Assembly (NCBI RefSeq): GCF_021462225.1
Contig: NC_061808.1
Span: 22,171,119-22,235,118 of the forward strand
Length of the DNA: 64,000 bases
Reading direction: 5' to 3'
DNA from: Girardinichthys multiradiatus
Lineage: Eukaryota; Chordata; Actinopteri; Cyprinodontiformes; Goodeidae
A model generated the notes under the pieces. It was not told the DNA's origin. It made no database searches and worked only from the letters and a program-made list of their open reading frames with translations. This document shows positions 1 through 10,780 of this stretch, piece by piece; positions within the stretch are counted from its first letter, which is position 1; the number at the start of each line of letters is the position of its first letter. A program made the translations under genes and the position numbers.

Positions 1-240
1 TGCCAATAAATATGGAGGAAGCTGTATATCTTTGAAAAATTTTAGTTTTTTTAAGATCTTCCTTTGGATTTTAGTTAAGTAAAGTACTTTAGATCACACC
101 TGCATTGATATTAGGAAATAATGAAATTTAAATATTGTTAAGTATTACAATGACAATGCACATTTTCTTCACTCCTTCCTTTCTCATCTGTCATAATGAT
201 GCTTACAACACTCTCTGTGACCTTTCATGTTTTTTGTCAG

Positions 241-406
241 GTGTGGACATCTACTGCAGTGAGACTCCAGCCAACAGGCTTTAGCACTGCGGCCATGAAA
301 GACATGAATTTGTGACACTTGGAGCATAATTGCCACAAAATAATGTATTCTTAACCCATTGTTTGCTATGCTAATTGTAATTACACTGATGGTGTAATAT
401 AATAAA
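241..406 (+). other. candidate terminal exon (weak)
   Basis: A pyrimidine-rich stretch ending in TTTTTTGTCAG (230-240) resembles a 3' splice site. It is followed by 24 open codons starting GTG TGG ACA and ending in TGA at 313-315, then by an AATAAA polyadenylation-type signal at 401-406. The order acceptor, short open frame, stop, poly(A) signal is that of a last exon. I do not recognise the peptide and it is short enough to arise by chance. A gypsy element was inserted just after the signal. If the window is an intron of the minus-strand nkain2 gene, this would belong to a nested gene on the other strand. Confidence 0.22.
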
Positions 407-419
407 AAAAAACTATATA

Positions 420-906
420 TGTCAGGATCTGAGTTGTGTTTGTGTTTTGTGCTTGCTACATGTGTTCAGTGTTTTCAGACGGTGCTGGACTTCTCAGGTG
501 TGCTGGGTGACAGGTGCGACTTATTCTACTGATTACTTTGAGGAGTACTTAAGTAGGAGGCTGCCAGCACTTCGATGCCAAAGTGTTTGCCCACAGTGGT
601 AACAAGCTCAAGCCAAACACTAAAACAATGCTTTGTTCTTCGACCTCATGTAACTTTGTTTATGCTCCTTTGCAGGCTAAGTAAACCTGAACCCTGGGTT
701 TATGTCATTGAATACTGACTACGTGTCCGGAGGTCTTTTTGAATGATCAAGGCTATCTACGTTCTGAGGATTTCATTTCCTATCTACTGTCTTCGTTTGG
801 ATTTGCATCTAGGTGGCAGTTTCCTGTTACCTTCGCCTCCTGGACCAAGCCGCAAGCGTACCCTGTCCACCCTCCAACGTAAGCATCTGCACACCGAACT
901 CATTCC
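420..906 (+). repeat. 5' LTR remnant (lacks its 3' third)
   Basis: The LTR begins TGTCAGGATC next to the target duplication. Bases 607-906 match 4183-4482 of the other LTR. At 906 the LTR stops and internal gag sequence begins at once, so the end of the LTR, the primer binding site and most of gag have been deleted. The segment GAGGAGTACTTAAGTAGG near 540 also has a counterpart in the solo LTR at 7784, showing the two LTR families are related. Confidence 0.7.
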
Positions 907-914
907 AGAAAGGT

Positions 915-1145
915 CCAATTACAAACCTCAGCTAAAGAGTAATTTTCCACCCTATGATCCGTGTCCATCTCGGCAACCAGTTCCCGAACCCGAACCCATG
1001 CTTGGGACGCACACGTCTTTCTTCAGAAGAGAGACAGAGACACAGATTATCCAAGCAGTGTTTTTACTGTGGTTCTTCTGATCATTTTGTAGCAACTTGT
1101 CCTGTCTGCCCCGGGCCATTAAAAGACACGGTCCACAGGCTTTGA
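915..1145 (+). pseudogene. gag C-terminus with zinc knuckle (broken)
   Basis: Only the nucleocapsid end of Gag remains. A proline-rich stretch is followed by RTRLSSEERQRHRLSKQ and one CCHC zinc knuckle, CFYCGSSDHFVATC (C-x2-C-x4-H-x4-C), which in this family binds the element RNA during packaging. The matrix and capsid parts are gone because the 5' deletion joins LTR to this point. The frame stays open to a stop at 1143-1145, just before the protease region. Confidence 0.75.
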
Positions 1146-1184
1146 AGGAGGGGTTGGTGGACCACAGATTTGTAAAGGCCCCTG

Positions 1185-1500
1185 ATTTAGCTTACCTGCT
1201 ACTATCATAGTGAACCAGCAATCCATGACCTGCGACATTGATAGATTCTGGCTGCGAACAGAATTTAATATTCAGAGTTGGTAAATCAGGCAGGTATAGA
1301 AGTTGAATTACTTGATTCCCCACGTTCTGTTCTAGCTCTAGACGGTAAGAAGTTGCAGCAAATAACTCAACGAACCAAACCAGTAGAACTTTTATTGTCA
1401 GGCAATCATAGAGAGAAGACATCATTTTATGTGTTTCCTGTATCTCAAGGCTCATTAGTCTTAGGTTTCCTCTGGCTGTAAGAACATAATCCGCATTTAG
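1185..1500 (+). pseudogene. aspartic protease remnant
   Basis: A retroviral-type aspartic protease would cut the Gag-Pol polyprotein. The active-site motif is readable as ATLIDSGCEQNLI, with Asp-Ser-Gly at about 1244-1252. The following frame (1278-1481) carries the rest of the fold, including SVLALDGKKL and a late hydrophobic strand LVLGFLWL. The two parts lie in different frames, so at least one indel separates them. The family usually has DSGA at the active site; here it is DSGC. Confidence 0.6.
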
Positions 1501-1599
1501 ATTGGTCTACGTGTCATATTTGGTCCTGGTCCACTAATTGTCACTCATCTTGTCTCCAATCTGCCTTTTCCCCTAGTCAACCTCAACAGGCCAAGAAAG

Positions 1600-2858
1600 A
1601 GGATGAGGTAATTGATCTTACTCATGTGCCCTTTGAATACCATGATCTTAAGGGAGTCTTTAGTAAAAATAAGGCCCTGTCCCTACCACCTCACAGACCC
1701 TATGATTGCGCGATCAACCTTCTTCCAGGTGCGTCTCTGCCCACTAGCAGACTTTATAACATCTCCCATCCAGAGCAAACGTCTATGGAGAATTATATAA
1801 ATGACTCCTTGTCTGCAGATATTATTCGGCCCTCATCCTCACCACGTGGGGTAGTCTTTTTCTTTGTAGGGAAGAAGGACGGTTCCTTACATCCTTGCAT
1901 TGATTATAGGGGTTTAAATCAAATCACCGTAAAACTAAGTACCCATTTCCTCTCCTCACCTCAGCTTTCAAACTGGTTTATGGTGCCACTATATTCACTA
2001 ACTTAGATCTTCGTAATGCTTAACATCTAGTCAGGATCCGCCAGTGGGATGAGTGGAAGACGGCTTTCAAGACACCGTTAGGCCATTTTGAACACTTGGT
2101 CATGCCCTTTGGACTATGTAATGCTCCTGCTGTGTTCCAGGCGTTAGTCAACGACGTGCTCAGAGACTTTTTGAAAATTTTTGTTTTTGTATACTTGGAT
2201 GACATATTGATCTACTCGAAGGATGTTCAGGAGCACCACAGGCACGTTCGGCAAGTACTGCAGCGCCTTTTGGAGACTTGCTTGTTTGATAAAGCCGGGA
2301 AGTGTGAGTTTCATCAGTTTTCCATCACATTTCTGGGCTACATCCTTGAGGGTGGACAGGTACGTTCAGATCCAGAGAAAATTAAGTCATTACTGGAATG
2401 GCCGGTGCCTGACTCTCGCAAATCATTACAGCATTTTTTGGGCTTTGCAAATTTTTACAGATGTTTCATTAAGGATTATAGTGTCATTGTTGCACCTCTG
2501 ACTGCACTAACTTCCTCTAAGTCCTCATTTTCCTGGTCATCTGAAGCCGAAGTAGCTTTCCAAACCCTCAAAGAAAGGTTCTCCCAAGCCCCCATCTAAG
2601 TCCATCCGGATTCCTCAAGACAGTTCATCCTAGAGCTCGATGCCTCTGACATTGGAGTCAGAGCAGTGTTATCACAGAACTCAGAAGATGGGCGACTTCA
2701 TCCTTGTGCTTTTTTTTTCCCGCAGGTTCAGTAATACATAGAGAAACTATGACGTGGGTGACGGAGAACTGCTAGGAATTAAACTGCCCTTTGAGGAGTG
2801 GCGCCTCTGGCTTGAGGTGGCTGAGCATCCCATCCAAGTCTGGACTGATCATTAGAAC
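1600..2858 (+). pseudogene. reverse transcriptase and RNase H start (broken)
   Basis: The fingers and palm of a gypsy RT are readable, starting with [18 protein letters not shown], then the template-grip region with [11 protein letters not shown] near 1900. A frameshift near 1935 and an in-frame stop near 2020 follow. Open frame 2096-2599 carries [13 protein letters not shown] and the catalytic YLDD at 2191-2202, then the thumb ([21 protein letters not shown]). A stop at 2597-2599 precedes the first RNase H motif LELDASD, about 2635. Further stops interrupt the RNase H domain up to 2858. The metal-binding aspartates of RT are kept, but the frame is broken at least four times. Confidence 0.85.
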
Positions 2859-4182
2859 TTGGCCTACCTCCAGTCAGCTAAAATATTTAACCCACACCAA
2901 TCTCAGTGGTCTTTATTTTTCTCTCGTTTTGACTTATGCATTTCTTTCAGACCCAGACCTAAGAACACTAAGCCGGATGCCCTCTCCAGACAGTTTGCCA
3001 CTGATGATTCCGAGAAGCAACCAGCTCCCATCCTGCCACCCAGTTGGACGATTGGAGCACTCAGGTGGGAGATAGAGGACACTGTTCTTAGGGCCCAACA
3101 ACAAGAACCTAACCCTGGCAATGGACCACCAAACCGCATCTATGTTCCATCGAAAGTACACTCCCAACTAATCGATTGGTTGCACACAGCAAAACTTTCT
3201 GCCCATCCTGGTGTTAGTAGAACTATTGCTCTAGTTCAAAGGATGTTTTGGTGGCCCTCGTTGCATAAAGATGTGAAAGAGTTTGTGCAAGCTTGTGAAT
3301 TTTGTGCCAGAAATAAGTACAGTAACCAGTCACCCGCAGGTCTTCTCCAACCCCTCAGCATCCCAAATCGACCTTGGTCTCACATGGCATTGGATTTCGT
3401 TACTGGACTTCCCCTACTCTCAGGTATGACAACAGTTCTCACAATTGTGGATCGTTTTTCTAAGGCGTGTCTCATTCCCCTCAGGAAGTTTCCGTCAGCC
3501 CTACAGACAGCCAAACTACTCACTAAACATGTGTTTCGTCTTCATGATATCCCTCAGGACATTTTATCCGACCAAGGCCCACAGATCATCTCGCAGGTTT
3601 GGAAACAGTTTTGTTTATCTCTAGGAGCTAAGGTTATCACCCTCAGTCTAACGGTCAAACCAAAAGATTAAATCAGCAGCTGGAATCCACCTTACAATGT
3701 CTCACATCCACAAACCCCTCAGATTGGTGCTCATACCTACCTTGGGATGAGTATGCATTAAATTCACACGTTTCTTCAGCAACTGGACGTTCACCTTTTG
3801 AAACTTCCCTTGGTTATCAGCCATCCCTGTTTGCTGCCGAGAAAAAGGATATCACGTTTCATCAGTACACCAACACATCCGCCGCTGCAGATCCATTTGG
3901 AACTCGACTATCCAAACCTTGCACCGCACTGCTGACAAACAAACGTTTCGCTGACCGGAAACGCAGGCCTGCACCTGAATACCAGCCTGGACAGAAGGTA
4001 TGGTTGTCAGCACGTGATATACCCCTTAAATCCATGTCTAGGAAGCTTTCGCCTCATTTCATCAGTCCTTATGAGATTGAGACTGTGATTAGTCCCTCTG
4101 CTGTTTACCTTCAGTTACCTGCTGGTCTTCGCATTCATCCTACATTCTACGTATCTCAGATAAAGCCAGTGGTCTCCAGTGA
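2859..4182 (+). pseudogene. RNase H end plus integrase (inactive)
   Basis: Open frame 2859-3671 (270 codons) starts with the end of RNase H (KNTKPDALSRQ) and continues into integrase. The HHCC zinc finger is visible (HTAKLSAHPG, then CEFC), followed by two catalytic aspartates in MALDFVTGLP and LSDQGPQ. A frameshift near 3635 moves the rest into another frame. The third acidic residue lies in NGQTKRLNQ, where Lys (AAA, 3662-3664) replaces the Glu expected in this family. The C-terminal part ends around 4182 with HFISPYEI, a degenerate GPY/F motif, and [12 protein letters not shown]. Missing Glu plus frameshift mean no integrase activity. Confidence 0.85.
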
Positions 4183-4794
4183 CTCAAGCCAAACACTAAA
4201 ACTATGCTTTGTTCTTCGACCTCGTGTAACTTTGTTTATGCTCCTTTGCAGGCTAAGTAAACCTGAACCCTGGGTTTATGTCACTGAATACTGACTACGT
4301 GTCCGGACGTTTTTTTGGATGATCAAGGATATCTACATTCCGAGGATTTCATTTCCTATCTAGTGTCTTCGTTTGGACTTGCATCTAGGTGGCAGTTTCC
4401 TGCTACCTTCGCCTCCTGGACCAAGCCGCAAGCGTACCCGGTCCACCCTCCAACGTAAGCATCTGCACACCAAACTCAATCCTGTTTCGCTCCGAGCTCA
4501 CACTGAACAGCACCTAAAGAACCTTCTACAAACCTAGATCCTGAATGCCTCTTCCCCTGGCGACCTGACCATACCTATTTAGTAAGCTGTTCTCTTGCTT
4601 GCAATAATTCCTTGTTCTTAGTTCAACATTATTCAGTTCCCTATTTTTCACCAGTGCTCTTCTCTTCTTCCCATACAGTTGGAGAATCATCCGTTACATT
4701 CCTGATAATCTTTGTCACAATAAACATCCTTTAGATATTCTGTTCTCCAGAGTGTTCTCTGTATGTAGGTCAGATCTATGGCAAACAAAATGAC
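4183..4794 (+). repeat. 3' LTR remnant (lacks its U3 start)
   Basis: Pol sequence is joined at 4183 to the middle of the LTR. Bases 4183-4482 are a direct repeat of 607-906, then 4483-4794 give LTR sequence missing from the 5' copy. AATAAA lies near 4720, suggesting the polyadenylation region. The unit ends ATGAC before the target duplication TATATA at 4795-4800. Confidence 0.65.
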
Positions 4795-7149
4795 TATATA
4801 TTTGTAATATAAAATTCCCATCAGCTTTACATACTATATGTAGAACCGAACTACATATTGCTTAAAAAAAGCCAGTCTCTTGAAGATACAGTTTTTATGC
4901 GTTTAATTTAACATGCTGTGGGTTTTAAACAGGTTTAGCCATGGTCTGTTTCATCATATTTTCCATACTCTTTCTGCTCAGGTGGACATCTGTTTTATTC
5001 TTGGTGTTAACTCATTAGGTCCACATCTCCTCATTTACTAGACATATTTCATATACTGGTGCTTGAAACGCATCACAATTATAGATTCATAGCATCATTT
5101 AACCAATACAGCCTGTTTTTCATGTCAAGATAGAATTAATATAGGTTTTACTAACCCCTTATAGCAGGGGTGTCCAAAGTGCAACCCGGGAGCCATTTGT
5201 GGCCCTGGAAATTATTTTACGTGGCTCCCAATACCAGCTGAAGAATAGCATGAATTTTGCCACAGGTGGTTAATGGAAGGACACATCTTTCAATTTCTTA
5301 TGATGAGATTCTTTCACTGACAAATTAAATTCTTCTCAAAACTGAAAATGTTAGAAACAAAATTAGCATGTGCCTTTAATTAATCACTCTGAGAATCCAT
5401 GACTGAACTTAAAAATTAAAGTTTATAGACACTCTTCCATCCAATCTGACTAAGGTTCAGCTAAAAAGGACATATTTTGAAAATTGTATTTTTTCCCTTT
5501 ATAATTATGTGCTCAATTGTGTTGTTCTATCACATAAAATCCTAATAAAGTACATTGACATTTGTGCCTGTAATATGAAAAAATATTTCCCCTCAACGTT
5601 TTGCAGATCTCTCTTCCACCTTCCTGTCAGTGCTTACTACAGCACTACTTAATCTCTTCTATCAATAATAAGCACTAGCAAGTTGCAGTGTCACTCAGAA
5701 AAAGAAGTGGGATGTTTATTAAAGAAAACGGCTATTAAACCTAATTGGTAAAATTAATGGTTTGTGTAAGGAGCCCAGAGCTGAGGCCCAGGGTAAGCTA
5801 CTCTACATCCCTATTAGAGCGTTTGTTGCATTAGTTCTTACCTCCAACTAATCAAAGTTAGTATCACGGCACACTGCGCAGTAGCAGCCTGCAGCAATAT
5901 GAAATGCATTATATAGGGACTTCAACTTTGAAAAATGGGGGCGATTTCTAAAATGCACTGTAATGTTTTCTGGGCGCTCATGCTTACGTAAAATGATTCA
6001 ATTGCCTCATGCTTTGAGAACATGAGTATAAATCAGTTGACCTACACATAACGCCACAAAATGACACATAGCACTTTATTTTTCAAGACGTGTGGGGATA
6101 TAAGAGCCTTTCTGCCACACATTCACATTTCTGCATACATCCCACTTTTTCTATTACAATGATTTCAATGTAATAGAAAGTTTTTATATTACTTCCATAG
6201 TCTTTTCTTCTTCTTAGCATCTTTATTCGTCCATTCTTCTCTCATTACAGCTTAGATTATCTATAAATGTAACACTTTCCATTAATTCCTTCAACCTAGC
6301 ACCAGGTTTTCTATTCTTTTCCTTTCCACATCATATTTTGTCTTTCACTGGCATCCTTCCTTCTTTAGTCACACATTATCACTACTAGCAATCAGGTTTC
6401 CCCAGCAACACGCACAAAAACACACTGATTCACAAAATCACGCATGGCCAGTCTTTGTCATCATCTTCCCACATGCAACACAAGTTGATATAGGCTGCCA
6501 GACACTTGCCAGTGTAATCAACCCTACACATGAAGACTCGCACACATCACCACATTGGTGCTCTATCTACACATACACTCAGATGTAATCACAGTGAGTG
6601 CTGAGAGTGCAGTGCAGAGGTGTGAGAGCTCTCAGTGCTGACTGCCTGCCATCAATCATAAAATCCTTTCTGGGGACTGAACAGCTGACAGTGTCGGCAT
6701 GACACATCGTCTCCCTTTATATCAATCAATCTCGCCAAAGGCCAGTAAAAGGCCCGCAGATTGCCAAATGATATTGGTTAGCTTTCATCAGACTTTGTGA
6801 ATGACTATGTCGGATTTAGGAGAGAGGTTTGTTTTTCCAGGGTGTTCTGTTTTTTGTGCTCTTCAGTCAAACTGCTATCTCAGCGTGTATAGATGCAAGC
6901 CCTGAAATAATGTACGCACAGGTGGAGACGTGTGTCAAGCATAATATGAACAGGAAATAGTTCTTTGCAAATTAAAAGGGTAAGTTGTAAGAGCTGGTGA
7001 TGAATAGATTAGGAGATCTACCCATCTATTCCAACTTAAAATGACCGATATCAAACACAAAGGTATTACGTTAAGTGCACATAATGAAAACACTGTTAAT
7101 TGGCATTTTGAAGTAGGTTTGTCCTAGTTAAACCTTTAGTTTGGCCTGT
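4795..7149. other. non-coding stretch, mostly unassigned
   Basis: No gene is supported here. It holds one hAT-type terminus at 5166 (listed separately). Bases about 6580-6850 are less AT-rich and free of recognisable repeats, and might be a conserved non-coding element, but sequence alone cannot show that. Confidence 0.5.
5166..5330. mobile_element. hAT-type terminus, one end only
   Basis: CAGGGGTGTCCAAAGTGCAA at 5166 followed by GGCCC-rich sequence is the classic terminus of vertebrate hAT (Charlie-like) non-autonomous elements. I found no matching inverted end or 8-bp duplication downstream, so the element is truncated or its other end has decayed. The right limit given is approximate. Confidence 0.5.
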
Positions 7150-7783
7150 TTGTGACTGACAAAGTGAGGGTAAAAACAATGCTGAGATTAAAAGTGCTGT
7201 CTGAGGCCTTCAGAAAGAAAACTGTGGCAGCTTATGAGTCCGGTAAGGGAATACAAATGTCTAAAAAGAAAAAAGCCATTCCCTTTTATGGAAATTAGTC
7301 TACATGTGGAGGAAACCCAGTCCAAGAAAGTTTATCCTGCAGGAAGAGCGCAAGATGCTAAATGTATTTTCCAAAAAGCATCAAATGTCCAGGGACATCC
7401 AGCAGGATCTTGCTAGTGCATGTCTCTACAATAAGAAAGAAACAGCTTAACTATGATTGGAGGTGTACAAGGAAAACAATCGTAGTTTTCTAAGCAAAAC
7501 ATTAAGGTTAGACTAAAGTTTTTTAGTAGGTAAACAAAGATCAGAGCTTTTGGAGTAATGTTCTTTGGACAGATGAGTCTAAAGCTCAATTCTCTTAACA
7601 CGTGACATGTTTGGCATAAACCAAATGCAGCATTCCAGTAAAATAACCTCATACTAACTGTGAGGCATGGAGGCTGAAGTGTCATGGTTTGGAGATGCTT
7701 TGCTGCACCAGAACCTGCCCAGCTCACCATCATATGACCCATAAATTCAACAGTGCATCAGAGAGAGCTTGGGGAAAATCAAA
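7150..7783 (+). pseudogene. old Tc1-like transposase, 5' fragment
   Basis: Broken frames read as the N-terminal half of a Tc1 transposase: a helix-turn-helix start (FRKKTVAAYESGKGIQ), then FSKKHQMSRDIQQDLASA near 7366-7415, then VLWTDESK at about 7568-7592 with the first catalytic Asp, and near 7670-7720 the frame-shifted VRHGG / SVMVWRCFAAPE region. Many stops and frameshifts. The sequence stops at 7783 where a solo LTR is inserted, and resumes at 11283. It belongs to a different Tc1 family from the three younger copies in this window. Confidence 0.65.
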
Positions 7784-8128
7784 TGTCATCTGTAAACGGC
7801 GTGGAACCTGGAGGAGAGGTGACAGGTGTTCATCATTCCCTTGATTACCTGCTGAGGAGTATATTAGGAGGAGGCTGCCAGCTACTCACTGCCAGAGTGT
7901 TGTCCCTTAGTGGTACAGCTCAAGCCACATTACCTTGTCTTGTTCTTGCCTTGAACTTTAAGTAATTTGAATTTGTTACCTTGCAGGATTACCTGAACCT
8001 GACCTTGCCTTTTTGTGTGGAACTCTGCCTGGATTACCGTATTTTCCGCACTATAAGGCGCACTTAAAAACCTTTAATTTTTTCAAAAAATGACAGTGCG
8101 TAATCCTTGTAATCCGGAGCGCCTTATA

Positions 8129-9707
8129 CAGGTCCTTCTCAAAAAATTAGCATATTGTGATAAAGTCCATTATTTTCCATAATGTCATGATGAAAATTTA
8201 ACATTCATATATTTTAGATTCATTGCACACTAACTGAAATATTTCAGGTCTTTTATTGTCTTAATACGGATGATTTTGGCATACAGCTCTTGAAAACCCA
8301 AAATTCCTATCTCACAAAATTAGCATATCATTAAAAGGGTCTCTAAACGAGCTATGAACCTAATCATCTGAATCCATGAGTTAACTCTAAACACCTGCAA
8401 AAGATTCCTGAGGCCTTTAAAACTCCCAGCCTGGTTCATCACTCAAAACCCCAATCATGGGTAAGACTGCCGACCTGACTGCTGTCCAGAAGGCCACTAT
8501 TGGCACCCTCAAGCAAGAGGGTAAGACACAGAAAGAAATTTCTGAACGAATAGGCTGTTCCCAGAGTGCTGTATCAAGGCACCTCAGTGGGAAGTCTGTG
8601 GGAAGGAAAAAGTGTGGCAGAAAACGCTGCACAACGAGAAGAGGTGACCGGACCCTGAGGAAGATTGTGGAGAAGGGCCGATTCCAGACCTTGGGGGACC
8701 TGCGGAAGCAATGGACTGAGTCTGGAGTAGAAACATCCAGAGCCACCGTGCACAGGCGTGTGCAGGAAATGGGCTACAGGTGCCGCATTCCCCAGTCCTG
8801 GGCTACAGAGAAGCAGCACTGGACTGTTGCTCAGTGGTCCAAAGTACTTTTTTCGGATGAAAGCAAATTCTGCATGTCATTTGGAAATCAAGGTGCCAGA
8901 GTCTGGAGGAAGACTGGGGAGAAGGAAATGCCAAAATGCCAGAAGTCCAGTGTCAAGTACCCACAGTCAGTGATGGTCTGGGGTGCCGTGTCAGCTGCTG
9001 GTGTTGGTCCACTGTGTTTTATCAAGGGCAGAGTCAATGCAGCTAGCTATCAGGAGATTTTGGAGCACTTCATGCTTCCATCTGCTGAAAAGCTTTATGG
9101 AGATGAAGATTTCATTTTTCAGCACGACCTGGCACCTGCTCACAGTGCCAAAACCACTGGTAAATGGTTTACTGACCATGGTATCACTGTGCTCAATTGG
9201 CCTGCCAACTCTCCTGACCTGAACCCCATAGAGAATCTGTGGGATATTGTGAAGAGAACGTTGAGAGACTCAAGACCCAACACTCTGGATGAGCTAAAGG
9301 CCGCTATCGAAGCATCCTGGACCTCCATAAGACCTCAGCAGTGCCACAGGCTGATTGCCTCCATGCCACGCTGCATTGAAGCAGTCATTTCTGCCAAAGG
9401 ATTCCCGACCAAGTATTGAGTGCATAACTGTACATGATTATTTGAAGGTTGACGTTTTTTTGTATTAAAAACACTTTTCTTTTATTGGTCGGATGAAATA
9501 TGCTAATTTCATCCGAGATAGGAATTAGCATATTTTGGGTTTTCATGAGCTGTATGCCAAAATCATCCGTATTAAGACAATAAAAGACCTGAAATATTTC
9601 AGTTAGTGTGCAATGAATCTAAAATACATGAATGTTAAATTTTCATCATTACATTATAGAAAATAATGAACTTTATCACAATATGCTAATTTTTTGAGAA
9701 GGACCTG
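8129..9707 (+). mobile_element. Tc1/mariner element, copy A
   Basis: The element is 1579 bp and starts and ends with CAGGTCCTTCTCA... in inverted orientation. TA lies on each side (8127-8128 and 9708-9709). The inverted repeats are long, about 200 bp, as in the IR/DR-type fish Tc1 elements. It encodes one transposase. The right inverted repeat differs from that of its two relatives near 9500-9535, with a short rearrangement around AATTAGCATA. It sits inside another DNA transposon. Confidence 0.93.
8457..9419 (+). CDS. Tc1-like DD34E transposase, open but internally shortened
   Basis: This 320-residue ORF encodes a cut-and-paste transposase that would bind the element's inverted repeats in the nucleus and insert at TA. 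Residues 22-45 form the first helix-turn-helix (KEISERIGCSQSAVSRHL). A GRKR hook-like motif at about 54-57 precedes the second helix-turn-helix (about 70-105). The catalytic triad is D134 (FSDESKF), D224 (FQHDLAPAH) and E259 (NPIENLW), with 34 residues between the last two, as in Tc1. Compared with copies B and C it lacks a net 14 codons between CRIPQ and WATEK (residue 113-114), an in-frame 42-base loss in the linker before the catalytic domain. There are no stops or frameshifts. The ATG is the one shared with the relatives. Activity is uncertain because of the deletion. Confidence 0.93.
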   Translation: MGKTADLTAVQKATIGTLKQEGKTQKEISERIGCSQSAVSRHLSGKSVGRKKCGRKRCTTRRGDRTLRKIVEKGRFQTLGDLRKQWTESGVETSRATVHRRVQEMGYRCRIPQSWATEKQHWTVAQWSKVLFSDESKFCMSFGNQGARVWRKTGEKEMPKCQKSSVKYPQSVMVWGAVSAAGVGPLCFIKGRVNAASYQEILEHFMLPSAEKLYGDEDFIFQHDLAPAHSAKTTGKWFTDHGITVLNWPANSPDLNPIENLWDIVKRTLRDSRPNTLDELKAAIEASWTSIRPQQCHRLIASMPRCIEAVISAKGFPTKY

Positions 9708-9709
9708 TA

Positions 9710-9741
9710 TATGGATCAATTGGTTAATTGGTTGATCCATA
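9710..9741. repeat. short inverted repeat beside Tc1 copy A
   Basis: TATGGATCAA at 9710-9719 is the exact reverse complement of TTGATCCATA at 9732-9741, with 12 bases between them. It belongs to the host DNA transposon just outside the Tc1 terminus. Function unknown. Confidence 0.6.
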
Positions 9742-10780
9742 CTGGTTGTACACGGCGCTCTGTCAAAATGTTTCAGTACGACTGGTAAACTACAAAGCCG
9801 CACCGCTTGCAGCATTACGGCTACCGTAGTCAGGGGCGTCGCCAAAGTAATAGCGGTAAACACCTGTACTGTGCTTACTCCTAGTCCAACACCACTTGTG
9901 TGTGTATAACGTTTGAATGTACTGTTGCAGGAATTGCCTGAACTATATGTGATTAGAAGCTCAGTGTGTGGGGTGTATGTTTCGTGTGTGTGGATGGAAG
10001 ATGTTGACATTATTCCTCCGGACAGAGGTGGCGCTGTGTGTTGCCGTAGCTGAGAATCAAGAGTGAAGGAGTGACGTCGGTATTATTGTGTGTGTGGGGT
10101 GGGTAGAGACGGCGACCGGAGCAGCGGTGTATGACTCTGTAAGCCCTGTGTTTTTACGTGCTGCAAAGTCATTAAAAAGAACCCTGAATCTCGTCAACAA
10201 CTCAGTGTTTTGATGCTGTTTCTTCATGCTCAACTCAGCAACGTATGAGTGAGGGAGTTAACCCCGAGGAAACTAGTAACTTCGGCCCTGGAGAAAGCAT
10301 CTCCCCTGTGTCATCAGACTACGGTCAGGGGACAGAAACAGGAAAGGCTAACAGTACTAACGTTTGATTTAGTGCATCAAACTGTTTCTTTTATGTGTTT
10401 ACTGAATCAGGGAAAAGTTCTCTTTCCCGTTTTAATTAACGTTTGATTTCAACTTCAACTTCATAGACTCCAATGCATTCCTAACGTGCGGTTGGCTCTA
10501 TTCAATAGAATTCTATGTAGAGGAGACCTTACCATGAGAGTGAATGGAGTTATCAGAACGCTGGTTTGTAGTGTATTAATAAAGTTTGACTGACTGACTT
10601 ATCTGACTGTTTTGTTGACATTCTCTTTAGCACAGCTCCATCTAGTGGATGCATAACGCAACCCCAGTCAAACGTTTGACTGCAGTAGCTTCTATTCTAT
10701 GCGCCTTATAATCCGGTGCACCCTATATATGAAAAAAGTTCTAAAACAGGCCATTCATTGAAGGTGCGCCTTATAATCCG
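9742..10780. other. body of the 30-bp-TIR element, no coding function seen
   Basis: No long ORF resembles a protein. The stretch includes GT-rich DNA (about 9895-10110) and two polyadenylation-like AATAAA/ATTAAA sites (about 10170 and 10580). It looks like non-coding filler of a non-autonomous element. Confidence 0.5.

Larger units (their letters stand above)
420..4794 (+). mobile_element. degenerate Tf1/sushi-like Ty3/gypsy retrotransposon
   Basis: The order gag zinc knuckle, protease, reverse transcriptase, RNase H, integrase reads left to right in broken frames, and the ends are two partial LTRs. The sequence TATATA at 414-419 is repeated at 4795-4800, which fits a target duplication in AT-rich DNA. 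The LTR ends are TGTCAGG at 420 and ATGAC at 4794. Motifs such as LDFVTGLP, LSDQGPQ and DALSRQ point to the Tf1/sushi (chromovirus) branch. No chromodomain is visible: the pol end runs straight into LTR sequence. The two LTR remnants share 300 bp and differ at about 17 positions by eye, so this is an old insertion. Several frameshifts and stops rule out autonomous activity. Confidence 0.85.

Noticed and set aside
4183..4480. Chromodomain at the end of the gypsy pol
   Set aside because: The sequence after [12 protein letters not shown] is LTR, identical in kind to 607-906, and no chromodomain residues can be read.
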